Shown here in pieces: positions 1 to 9,546 of a stretch of DNA of 64,000 bases (within the stretch, counting starts at the first letter, position 1; each line of letters opens with the position of its first letter). The position numbers were made by a program, and so were the translations under genes. A model generated the notes under the pieces. The model saw only the letters and a list, made by a program, of their open reading frames with translations, did not search any database and was not told where the DNA came from. This DNA is from Craterostigma plantagineum. Taxonomy: Eukaryota > Streptophyta > Magnoliopsida > Lamiales > Linderniaceae. The stretch spans positions 558,001-622,000 of the forward strand of contig JAPQWV010000358.1 in the NCBI GenBank assembly GCA_027422505.1, in the 5' to 3' direction.

Positions 1-438
1 TTTAAAATTTCAAGACACGTCAATTAAAGATATCGATTGAAAGATTGAGGCGATTTTATATTACTGTATACGTATGTTAACAATTTAATAACATATTGTA
101 AAATGACGTTCATTTATGGTAGGGATTTCTTTTAAGAACTCTAAATTCAATGTTACAAATACTAGTAACTATGTTGTTTTTAATATTAAATTATCTCGAA
201 ACTTTTGTATATTTTTGTGTAATTGGGAATAAAACATACATGAGTTAGGAGGTGTGTAGTGCACTCCCGAAGATCATTATATTTCGTAATCTGAAAAAGC
301 TTTTTCTATCAACGCCCCTAGTGGCTGCTACTAGGGGCGTTGAATTAAGGAATTTTCAAGATAATATCTAAAGTAAAGAAAAAGCTTCGATATAGGTTTA
401 AAAAGGATTGGCGTCTTCCTCTCTCTAGATTTCTAGCT
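1..438. other. AT-rich flank, no gene
   Basis: No credible reading frame is present. The stretch is AT-rich and holds a perfect inverted repeat at 309-343, described separately, and a short palindrome AAAAAGCTTTTT near 293-304. The LINE 5' UTR probably starts somewhere in the last 100 bases, but no target-site duplication matching the sequence after the LINE poly(A) could be recognised, so the boundary is not fixed. Confidence 0.6.
309..343. repeat. perfect 14-bp inverted repeat (hairpin)
   Basis: The left arm TCAACGCCCCTAGT (309-322) and right arm ACTAGGGGCGTTGA (330-343) are exact reverse complements around a 7-base loop GGCTGCT. The arms are much more GC-rich than the flank. It could be the collapsed ends of a small inverted-repeat element or a cruciform-forming site. 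No flanking direct repeat was seen. Confidence 0.85.
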
Positions 439-1444
439 ATGGCGAAGAAGAAGACGTCTCAACGGCCTCCCATCTCTCCAACCCCACCCACCCCAATATA
501 TCAACACCCATCACCATCCACTCCACAATCATCGAATACCCAGGGGTCTGAAAAAGGGGTTATGCCTGATACACATCGATTGGAAAAGAAATCTTCGGAA
601 TCGAATGTCTGGGAGAAGTTTGACATCTCGAAGTTGAGGAATGCGGGTAGCAAGCTGGCTTACATTGCACCGATGAACAACAATGGAAGATTGATTGGTT
701 CGATTGTAGCAGATGAACTGGATGACGAAGTTTCGTACTGGAGCTCGTCTCTTCTCTGCTACGTTTTGGGGCGAATCCACCTCTCAGTGTTATTAATGGT
801 TTTTTGCAAAGGGTTTGACAACAGTCGGGGATTCAAAAGGTTATGCAGGTGAAACCTGGACTATTCTAGTCAAATTTACCATGTTGGAGCAGAGGGATTA
901 CATAATTGAATCGTCAGTGTTACATTTTGATCGAAAACCATTGATTCTTACTCCCTGGTCGATCAACACTGAATTCAAAAAGATTTCAGTTAGCAAGGTA
1001 CCTCTCTGGATTCAATTTCCACAGCTTGATCTGAAGTATTGGGGTGATAAATCGCTTAGCCGATTAGCTAGTCTTGTGGGAATTCCGATTATGGCTGATA
1101 GCTTTACAGTCAAAAAGGAAAGGATCCAATTTGCTCGAATACTTGTGGAAGTTGATCTGGATAAAGAATTGCACGAATCTGTTTACTTTATGAATGAGAA
1201 TGGTGTGTTGGTTGAACAACCGGTGATGTATGAGTGGAAACCAGTTAAGTGCTCTTATTGTTCTAATTATGGGCACTTAGAGGATGTATGTAAGAGGAAG
1301 GAGGATCCAAAATTTAGGAAATCCAAACCGGCAGAGAAGAAGAATAATGATGATCAGGGGCTGAATTCCCAGAGTGAATCTCATCTACAGTTAGTTGCCG
1401 TGAGAGCTGAGTCCTATCCATCAAATGATAAGGAGAAGGTATAG
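439..1444 (+). pseudogene. LINE ORF1 (DUF4283-like, CCHC zinc knuckle), frameshifted
   Basis: ORF1 of plant L1 elements encodes an RNA-binding protein that packages the LINE transcript. The likely start is ATG 439 in a good context (GCTATGGCG). The N-terminus is Pro/Ser/Thr-rich and low in complexity. The DUF4283-like fold follows: its first part is read in the frame of 439-852 and the rest in the frame of 815-1,444, so at least one frameshift lies near 770-850. The C-terminal zinc knuckle is visible as CSYCSNYGHLEDVC (C-X2-C-X4-H-X4-C), followed by a Lys-rich tail. ORF2 lies 3 bases downstream, as is usual for a bicistronic L1. The family assignment rests on domain order and knuckle; no search was possible. 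Confidence 0.85.
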
Positions 1445-1447
1445 CGG

Positions 1448-3661
1448 ATGCTGTTGCTGGTTTGGGAATGTTTAGAAAATCACCTAGAAAACAGAAGGAA
1501 GCAATCATGGTCGATGGATTTCAAGTTGTTGGCAGATCCCCCTTCAAGCAGAGGGGTGGGGAGCCTTATGGATAAGCTGGGAATTTGGAATGTTAGGGGG
1601 CTCAATGCCCCGAATAAGCAGAATGAAGTCAAGTTATTCTGCAGAAAACATCATCTCCGAATTATCTGTTTAGTGGAAACTAAACTGAAATTGAATAACG
1701 TGGATGCGGCTATGAATAATATGTTCAGGAATTGGTCCTTTTGTCATAATCTGAACCAACATCCTAATGGGAGGATAATAGTGGCATGGGAACAAGGGGA
1801 ACAAGTAACAGTTCTATACAGTTCAGAGCAGGTAATCCATCTACAGATTGATGTTGGGCCTAGTCAAAAGATTCTTGTAACATGCATCTATGCTCATAAT
1901 CTTGGTTCTCTTAGAGAATCTTTGTGGGAAGACTTGATGGGCCGCAGTCAATCAATTCAAGTACCTTGGATGGTATGGGGGGACTTCAACTCCATCCTAT
2001 CTGCTGAAAACAAACTTGGAGGTAATCCTATAAATATCGCTGAGACTGAGAAGTTCGCTAATAGTATTACAAATTGTAACATGGTGGAAATGAGAAGCAA
2101 AGGATGCAAGTTTACATGGAGCAACAAGCAAGTGGGTGACTCTAGGGCGTGGAGTAAATTAGATTGGGTTTTTGTGAATCCGAAATGGACCCAATGCTTC
2201 CCAGATGTTGAGGCTTGGTTTATAGAGGAGGGAATCTCGGACCACTCACCGGTGATCCTAAAGGCAACAAGCTGCAGTGTTCATCGAAAAAGCATTTCAG
2301 ATTTTTTAACATATGGACGCTATCTCCCATATTCTTGGACACGGTGCAAAAGAATTGGGAACGGAATTGCAGAGGGACTAAAATGTGGCAACTTATCCAG
2401 AAGCTTAAGCAGTGTAGGAAGCCTTTAAGAGAGCTTAATTCCGCACAGTTTGCTGATATTGTTAAAAAATCAGAAACTATGAGGAATTTCTCCAAACTGT
2501 CCAAGAAGCACTACAAAGACTCACTGAATGAGGTATTAATTCAACGGGAGCGAGACTTTAAACTGGAATACAAATATGTTAGTTTGGCTGCTAACAAATT
2601 CTTTACAAGAAAAAGCCAAAGTTAAATGGCTGGTGCATGGTGATCTTAACACATCTTTCTTTCATTCTGTCATCAAACAAAGGGTGTATAAGAATAGAAT
2701 TTCATCATTACTTAATGAGCAGAATTCTATACTCTCTGAGCAGCAGGATATACTGGACCACCTCACAGCTTACTATGTGAAAATCCTTGGGGTTGAAGGT
2801 TGTCAAACGGAGGTGATTGACCAAGATGTGGTTGGACAAGGACACATCCTCAACACGGAGGAACAATTTCAGCTAATTCATACTTTCTCTGATGCTGAAA
2901 AACTAAGGCCATTCACTCAATACATGAGGATTCTGCACCTGGACCAGATGGTTTCGGGAGTTGCTTCTTCAAAAAGTCTTGGGGAGTGGTTGGGCAAGAC
3001 GTGATTGAAGCAGTGCATGAGTTTTTTGAGACAGGGAAACTACTGCGGGAAATGAATGGTACATCTCTTACCCTTATTCCTAAAGTAGATCATCCATCTG
3101 TAGCGGCGGAGTTTAGGCCGAAAGCATGTTGTAACTCGATTTACAAATGCATAGCTAAGCTCCTAGCTAGCAGATTAAAGATCATTCTACCCAAGATAAT
3201 TAATGAGAATCAGTGTGCTTTTTGTACAAGGCCGATCTATTGTGCACAACATACTCATTAGTCAAGACTTGATGAGATTGTACAATAGAAAGAATGCCTC
3301 GGCGAGATGCTTCATGAAGATTGATTTAAGAAAAGCTTATGACATGGTCTCATGGAAATTTCTATGTAGTTGGTTGGCACAGCTTAGGTTCCCTCCCAAG
3401 TATATCAACTGGATAAAGGAATGCATTACGACTACCTCTTTCACAATCTCTCTTGATGGGCAAATGGGATCCTTGTTCCAAGGAAAGAGGGGGCTGAGGC
3501 AAGGTGACCCTTTATCTCCCTTGTTGTTTGTCATTATTATGGAGTACCTATCTAGAAAATTTCAACTGGATTCACATCATAAAGATTTCAGATTCCACCC
3601 TATGTATAAAGATCTAAAATTGATTAACTTGTGTTTTGCGGATGACCTATTGGTGTTCTGT
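1448..3661 (+). pseudogene. LINE ORF2: endonuclease and N-terminal RT, frameshifted
   Basis: ORF2 of L1 elements nicks the target and reverse-transcribes the LINE RNA in place. The open stretch 1,448-2,428 holds the endonuclease: WNVRGLN (residues 47-53), ETK (77-79), GDFN (178-181) and SDHSPVI (264-270). ATG 1,568 just before the endonuclease is an equally good start. Frameshifts near 2,290, 2,600, 2,920 and 3,220 split the linker and RT. RT boxes seen include the motif around SIYKCIAKLLASRLK, KIDLRKAYDMVSW, GLRQGDPLSPLLF and catalytic FADD at about 3,638-3,649. The frame is lost at 3,662, where the Gypsy LTR begins; it continues at 13,295. Confidence 0.9.
3657..3661. repeat. left target-site duplication of the nested Gypsy element
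   Basis: TCTGT here against TCTGC at 13,295-13,299, a 5-bp duplication with one mismatch. LINE coding sense runs across the two flanks (FADD box, then Val-Phe-Cys-Lys) if one copy is removed, which confirms the insertion boundary. Confidence 0.8.
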
Positions 3662-4659
3662 TGTAAGGCCCGGGTCCTTGAAAGCTAGTATGGCCAATAA
3701 ATCGGTGTGCACATAATGTGTTTTATATGACTCCGTGTACTTCATGAATCACTTTCATACCCGCATGACGGCAGAATTTTGTGCATCACATGTGCCTAGG
3801 CGAAATTGTGAATAATTGTGTGTTAACTACATGCTTATGTGACTTTATTAATTTCATGCATTAATTTCGTGCCTAGGTGATTATATGAATTATGTGCTTA
3901 TGTGATTAAATATGAACTCTTTTTATGCACATTAACTACGTGCCCATGTGACTTTGTGAATATTGCGCGTTAATTATGTGTTTCCGCGATCTTACTCATT
4001 TTGTGTAAACAAATATGTGCCTAAATAATACATGAATTAATAGGAATTTTTCCAAAACATATAAAGAAGGGAGTTTGGGAAAATAATATTAGTGAGCCAA
4101 GGATAGCTATAGTTGCCATTGGATTGAGTTTAAATCCAAACTTAGACCCAAGATGAGTCATAGGTTTGGTCCAAATATATTATGAGTGGTCCAAGATTTC
4201 AAGGCCCAAGTGGAGCATTTATCTTAGCCCAAACCATTGGAGATGAACTTTAGGAAACAAGCTCCCTTAAAACATGGGATATTCACGTCACCCAAAAGCC
4301 CTAGCAACCACACCTTAAATTATGACTTGAAAGCTTAGTATAGATATTTTCATCTCTCACTGGAACGAAAGTTAGAGAGAGGGAGGGAGAGCTCGAAACT
4401 TGACCTAAGAAAGGTACGAAGTCGTTGCTAATACTTTTACATTTTGGCTTGAGATTTCATGTTCTACGTCTAAATCTATCATGATTAGGGTGTTAGCATT
4501 TTAGCCCACTAAGAATATGCATAAAGTAGTGTTCGGATTTTAAGCTTCAGTGTTCATACGATATTCATGGAGTTCTTGAGAAAAGTGCACTTAGATCGAT
4601 AATTTGGGGATTTGGGTGTCAAAAAGGTGTTCTTGTAAGCTAGAAATCGTAGAGGGTGA

Positions 4660-6060
4660 GTTTTGCGAACCCTAAGTTGCGAACTTTAGGTGCCAAATGA
4701 GGTTCGCAAATCCAAAAGGGTCTAAATGCCGGGGTTCCCGAAGTGAGTTCATGAGCTCGCGAAATGGGAGTTTCGCGGGTTGAGCAAGTCGCGAACTCCA
4801 AGCCACTTTGCGAACCCGTGGAGGTTTGCGGGTTGGAAAGGTTTGCGAACTCAAACCTTTTGCGGGCCCATGCACTTTGCGAACTCAAAGGCAACGAGAA
4901 CTTCGCGGGTTGAAGAGCTTTGCGAACCCACTTTGCGAATCCGGGACTTTGCGAACCGAGAGGCAAGAGGCACTTTTGCGAATCCACCTTGCGAACTAGG
5001 ACAAAGCTTGGGGAGTCCATGCAAGGTTTGCGAATTGGGAGCACTTCGCGGGCCATGAGAGGTTCACGGGTCATAAGGAGTTCGCAAAGTGGGCAATCAA
5101 AGTGGGCAATCAAAGTGGGCAATCAAAGTGGGCAATCAAAGTAGAACTTGGCGAGTCCATATGCTTTGCGAATTAGGTGAAGGGCTTTAGACTTTGCGAA
5201 TTGAGTGGGGAATAAAATAATAGTATACTAAGCTATGAACTTCACGAATTGAGTGAAGTGTGCGTTATGGAAGCTCACGACACAGTGAAATGAAAATAAT
5301 ATAATAAGCACATAGAGCTTTATGAGTGGATACTAGGCAACAAATTTCACCAATTTAATAATGTTGGGAGGTGGCATACACTATGGGAGGTTCACGTGAA
5401 TTAAGGAATAAAATAACATTACAAGGAACATAGTAGGCCCATGAACTTGGGGATAGACTTAGCTAGGTGTGGTAATTGAATAATATTATATGTCACCATG
5501 CACTTCACAAATAAGGAGTATTATAATATTACATGACTTCACGAATTGCTAGGAGATAATATTACATGGCTAAGTGAATGGTGAGACATGCAAGGAAAGG
5601 CACGAATTACGAGTTAGAAATGTAAACTTGAAGAATTATATATATATGTAGGTTGGCGAATTGTGAGGGGTAATTACTTGGCGAATTAGGCTCACTTCAC
5701 GGGTCCTATTTCATGAACGGTTAGTAGAGTACGAATTGTAATATTTTAAATCGGTGAATTCGCAAAGCAGGAGCGAAGAGTTGGCGAATTAAGCGAGAGT
5801 TCGCAAACCTTGATGTTTTGCAAATTGAGAGAGAGGTTAGCGAACCCGTGTACTTTGCGGGTTGAGTGTGGCGAATCAATTAACACTTCGCGAATTGTAG
5901 GCTGAGCGACTTCGTGAACTCGTTAGTGACATACAGGCATGAAATGTTTCGCGAATCCGGCAAGAGTCACGAGTCATACAATAAATTATGCGAACTTGCT
6001 GAAATACGATAGAACCCGCGAAATACATGCACATAGGGTAATTTCACGAACCCCTAGGAA
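4660..6060. repeat. GCGAAC / GCGGGTT / GCGAATT word array in LTR
   Basis: Short words such as TTTGCGAACCC, TTTGCGAATT and CTTCGCGGGTTG recur irregularly, about twenty times between 4,660 and 5,200 and more sparsely to 6,060. Spacing is irregular, so this is not a simple tandem repeat. The same array lies at about 10,545-11,700 and 30,960-32,110 in the other LTR copies. Each word contains at least one CpG. Confidence 0.85.
5091..5142 (+). repeat. 13-bp tandem repeat, four copies
   Basis: GGGCAATCAAAGT is repeated four times without a break. The 3' LTRs at about 10,975 and 31,390 carry three units, the first slightly changed, so the array has gained or lost a unit since insertion. Confidence 0.9.
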
Positions 6061-6758
6061 ATTCATGTAATATAAGAATTAAATAGGTTAACGAATTAAA
6101 ATATTTACATATTTAAATATCATTTTATATATATTCCAGCACTTAAGAACACGATAACGTAGATAGTATACTGATATTGTAATTTTGTGCCTAAGGTCGA
6201 GACTTAGGAAATTCACCAAAACCACTAGCTAACGATCGACGGACGCCAGGTAAGTGGAGACTACACTTCAACTACAACACATGACTTTTATGTGCATAAT
6301 TATGTGCCTACGTGCTTTCTTGACAGAATGTGAAGCTTATGCTACATGTTTTACTTACTATCTATGGTATGACATGCATATGACATGACATGCATATGTA
6401 CATGATTTCACGACATGACCATGTGCATACACGCTTAGTATGACAGTTAGGACACGAGAGCGTGTGTGAGTCAGGATCACCTGCGAGCGATGAATAGTTG
6501 CCAACATGGGCATCTGTTATCGATTCCACTGTCGAGTCACGACTCTCCTATGTCACGATGGTGACGCGAAGGCGTCGCCGAGTTACAATTATGATGGGTT
6601 AAGAACCCTATGACGGGAAGCGTGACCTGGAGACTGCGACCCGAGGGAAGACGCGACACCGAGGGTATCTCGGGTGTTGGCAACCTCGGAGTGGGCTACC
6701 AGCGTAAAGCGCACGTGTGCCAGGCCGCGCTGGGCTAGAAAGGACACCTTCGGGACCG

Positions 6759-7041
6759 CATTGGGCTAAAAAGGCGTTATCGGCCTCCCAATGTGGACAG
6801 CAATTTGCGTGCTGGGGTTGCCTCCCAATATCCACCGTTGGGCCAAAAAGGCGCTATTAGCCTCCCAACGTGGATCGCATTGGGCTAAAAAGGTGCCACA
6901 GAGATGAATAAGGGTTGCCTCTCAATGACGATCGCATTGGGCCAAAAAGGCGACGTTAGCCTCCCAATGTGGATCGTGTTGGGCTAAAAAGGTGCCATGT
7001 AGTCAAATGCAAATTGCGAACTAAGGGGTGGCCTCTCAGTG
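6759..7041 (+). repeat. array of five bulged hairpins in the LTR
   Basis: Units at 6,759-6,793, 6,836-6,870 and 6,935-6,969 share one architecture: outer 7-bp stem, 6-base bulge CYAAAA on the left, inner stem AGGC/GCCT and a 7-base loop. Outer arms are CATTGGG/CCCAATG in units 1 and 4 but CGTTGGG/CCCAACG in unit 2, a compensatory A-T to G-C change. Units at 6,878-6,927 and about 6,977-7,041 have longer loops, and their changes (inner AGGT against GCCT, outer GGG against CTC) mostly keep G-U pairing. The array lies 600-880 bp before the LTR end. Confidence 0.8.
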
Positions 7042-7638
7042 TGTGTCTACTGTCACTCGTATATACGTATGAAGTTGAATGAGCTCTATGATGGGACGTA
7101 GTGAGATGGAAAAGCCGAGGGCCCGGTTACGAGGTGAAAGGGAAAGTCAAAGGAAAGGGAATGAGGAGAAAAGTGAAGTCTAGAAAAGCATTGACGCGGA
7201 TGTCATTGCAAAATAGGACACGTGCACTGCATGCATATAGTTTTGCTTACTGAGCTCTTTAGCTCACCCTTACGTTATGTGTTGTAGGTCCTTCGGATCA
7301 CGGTACATGATGACCTAGCTAGCAAGGCACTCTTTTGAAGCTTCCGAGCGACTTTTGGGAGTGGTGTGTACGTGGATGATGACCTGTGAGGCCGGGCGCA
7401 TAGGATCTTTTGCTGCACAAGTTACACAACACATGTAGATAGAACTCAAATGTAATTAAAAAGTTTGGGAGCATCCTTTTGTCATAGATGTATTCTTTTG
7501 ACGTGAACAGGAAGACGAAGTTCCTTTACGAAAAAGGAAAAATTTCTTCCGCATTTTCGTATCTCTTTTAAGTTATCGCCTCGTTAGACACTTAGGAAAC
7601 ACGCTAAAAATGGTGGCGATGGCTAGGGTCGCTACAGT

Positions 7639-7650
7639 TGGTATCAGAGC
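7639..7650 (+). promoter_or_regulatory. primer binding site, initiator tRNA-Met
   Basis: TGGTATCAGAGC lies two bases after the LTR end and matches the common plant tRNA-iMet primer site used for minus-strand DNA synthesis. Confidence 0.9.
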
Positions 7651-7793
7651 TTCGGTCACAGGTCCTGTAGACTGTCCATGTACACACACCCAAAAGCACG
7701 GAAGCGGCCTTGCCTGTAAGTTTTATGATTATGCGAATTTCCGTGTTGCATGAATTTATTGACTATAGGACCAGCCAGGACAGACTAAGAACC

Positions 7794-8966
7794 ATGGTAA
7801 GAACTAGGGGAGAGGGTAGTGGTAGTGCAGACCAAGATAGGGACCACCCAATCTCCATAGATAACCGAGACGCCATCATCCTTCAACTGACAGAACTAGT
7901 CCGTCAGCAATCCGTCCAAATCCAACAATTAATCCAGCAGAACAACACGAATGCTGGACCGACCCAGGCTGAAAGAGCCGAGTTGGTGGGGGAAAGATTT
8001 CGGAGACTGAACCCACCCACTTTCGAGGATGCAAACGATACAACCACTGCTGATGACTGGATTAGAACCATTGAAAGCATGTTCCAGTACAGCCGAATCC
8101 CAGAGGCGGAAAAAGTGCTCTGTGCCACGTTCCTACTCAGGGGGAGCGCTGGGTATTGGTGGGACACAATCCAAGTCATTGAGAACCCTGCCACAATGAG
8201 CTGGGACCACTTCAAGGAATTATTCAGAGGCAAGTACTATACTGCCTCAGTTCGAGCCCAGCGGATGAGCGAATTCATCAACCTCCGGCAAGGAACGATG
8301 ACCGTAGCTGAGTACATAAGGAAGTTCGAACAACTTTCAAGGTTCGCTGCCCACATGGTAAGCACGGATGACCTGAAGATCGAGCGTTTCCTCGAGGGCC
8401 TAAAACCAGAGCTATATCGAGACGTAAGCATGGCTGGACTACAAGGAGCCACGTACGCACAAGTGGCAGAAAGGGCATTAGTGGCAGAGCAGGCTGAAGC
8501 CAAAATCACTCGAGCCCAAGAAATGAAGCGAAAACTTGCGCAAGCATCGCAATGGAGTGGAGGTGATAAGAAGCGTCAGTTCATGGTCAATGGCGCGAAA
8601 CAGAGTGGACAGAACAGGCTCGAACCACCTCAGCAACGCAATCTGAACAAAGGAATGCCCCACCCGAACGTACCGGTGTGCCCGAGATGTACACGGCGAC
8701 ATCTGGGTGTCTGCTTCTACCAAAATGCAACGTGTAACAAATGTGGCAAGATAGGCCACTCCTCCAGAGCATGCCAGGAGAACCCCTCAGCAAGTCAAGA
8801 CGGGAGACAGACCAGACTCCCGACCGCATCAGCTCGGGTATACGCAATCATGTCGGAAGAAGCAGAGGATAACCCGCCTGTGGAAGCAGGTATCTCACCT
8901 ACACACAAAACTTCAACATGCACACCAGTAGAAGCACGAGCCCCGCATGATATTGCATCCATTTAG
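7794..8966 (+). CDS. gag: Gag polyprotein of the TR-GAG element (intact)
   Basis: Structural capsid/nucleocapsid protein that forms the cytoplasmic particle and packages element RNA. ATG 7,794 sits in a perfect Kozak context (ACCATGG) and gives 390 aa; the frame is open from 7,710, with earlier ATGs at 7,725 and 7,731 in poor context. A Gln-rich, probably helical N-terminus is followed by a Retrotrans_gag-like domain (about residues 65-205, with the GYWWDTIQ and FLEGLKPELYRDV blocks). A basic linker then leads to a CCHC zinc knuckle, CNKCGKIGHSSRAC (residues 314-327), preceded by an extra Cys-rich CPRC...GVC segment. The frame stops cleanly after a short tail, with no fusion to protease or RT. 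Being intact in an otherwise non-coding element, it may still be selected or simply be young. Confidence 0.93.
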   Translation: MVRTRGEGSGSADQDRDHPISIDNRDAIILQLTELVRQQSVQIQQLIQQNNTNAGPTQAERAELVGERFRRLNPPTFEDANDTTTADDWIRTIESMFQYSRIPEAEKVLCATFLLRGSAGYWWDTIQVIENPATMSWDHFKELFRGKYYTASVRAQRMSEFINLRQGTMTVAEYIRKFEQLSRFAAHMVSTDDLKIERFLEGLKPELYRDVSMAGLQGATYAQVAERALVAEQAEAKITRAQEMKRKLAQASQWSGGDKKRQFMVNGAKQSGQNRLEPPQQRNLNKGMPHPNVPVCPRCTRRHLGVCFYQNATCNKCGKIGHSSRACQENPSASQDGRQTRLPTASARVYAIMSEEAEDNPPVEAGISPTHKTSTCTPVEARAPHDIASI

Positions 8967-9534
8967 TGCACGATGAAACTTGAGGTCACACCTAGTTGGC
9001 CGAAAGCAAGTGCGAGGTGACTACCCCAAACGGGACCCGACTAGAACCAAGTTCAGATCTAATGCGAGAAGTGGCAAAGGTCGGGGCGACATACGCAAGT
9101 GGCAAGCAGCATAGACTAGGCAAAAGGCCTATGCCAATAAAAGACACGGGCCTTGGAAACTAACAGCAGGCAATCGGACGTTCATAAAAGTGATCGCAGC
9201 ATGAACTAAGTAGCATGACAGTTGGAATAACCGCAGTATTGTCGCAAGCTCCCAATGACCTTCCCACCCCAACCTTGTCGCTGACCCAGGTCCTGCACTT
9301 AGGAACGAATTCCCACATCCTAAACAAAACCCATATTTTGGGTTACGATGAAAAGCCAGTAGAGATATTCGACATAGGAATCGAATCGACTTAGGAAAAA
9401 GGAAACTCCTTTAGTAAAATTATTAGGGAGAAACCAGTCAATAGAATAAGTGACTTGAGAATGTGAGAATGAGGTAAGGGGTCGTTACCCTGAACTGTCC
9501 CGAACGGACAGATTTCGGGGGCGAAATCCTTTTT
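8967..9534 (+). other. non-coding internal tail of the TR-GAG element
   Basis: The 568 bases between the Gag stop and the PPT hold no pol remnant that I can recognise. The last part (about 9,500-9,534, with GGACAGATTTCGGGGGCGAA) resembles the 3' end of Gypsy internal regions, which suggests pol was removed by an internal deletion that kept both element ends. Confidence 0.7.
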
Positions 9535-9546
9535 AAGGGGGGAGGA
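9535..9546 (+). promoter_or_regulatory. polypurine tract
   Basis: AAGGGGGGAGGA immediately before the 3' LTR start TGTAAGG. It is the expected plus-strand primer. Confidence 0.92.

Larger units (their letters stand above)
439..3661 (+). mobile_element. L1-type LINE, 5' part (split by nested Gypsy insertion)
   Basis: This is a non-LTR retrotransposon with the plant L1 order: ORF1 (DUF4283-like plus zinc knuckle), then ORF2 (AP-type endonuclease, reverse transcriptase). At 3,661 it is broken just after the RT catalytic FADD motif by an LTR element, and the LINE sequence resumes at 13,295 in the same reading sense, ending in a poly(A) run at 14,704-14,720. Several frameshifts show it is dead. 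The two LINE parts together are about 4.65 kb, a near-full-length size for a plant L1. Confidence 0.9.
3662..7636 (+). repeat. 5' LTR of the TR-GAG element
   Basis: A 3,975-bp LTR beginning TGTAAGGCCC and ending GTCGCTACA, followed by the PBS. It is unusually long. It contains a dense GCGAAC/GCGGGTT word array (about 4,660-6,060), a 13-bp tandem repeat and an array of bulged hairpins (6,759-7,041). Against the 3' LTR it carries about 215 extra bases around 5,233-5,455. Open frames on both strands inside it derive from the word array and are not genes. Confidence 0.93.

Noticed and set aside
4640..5144. Overlapping open frames on both strands (160 aa minus, 92 aa and 74 aa plus), also at 10,525-11,062 and 30,939-31,476
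   Set aside because: They are produced by the GCGAAC word array, which is poor in stop codons in several frames; the peptides are repetitive and no frame is favoured.
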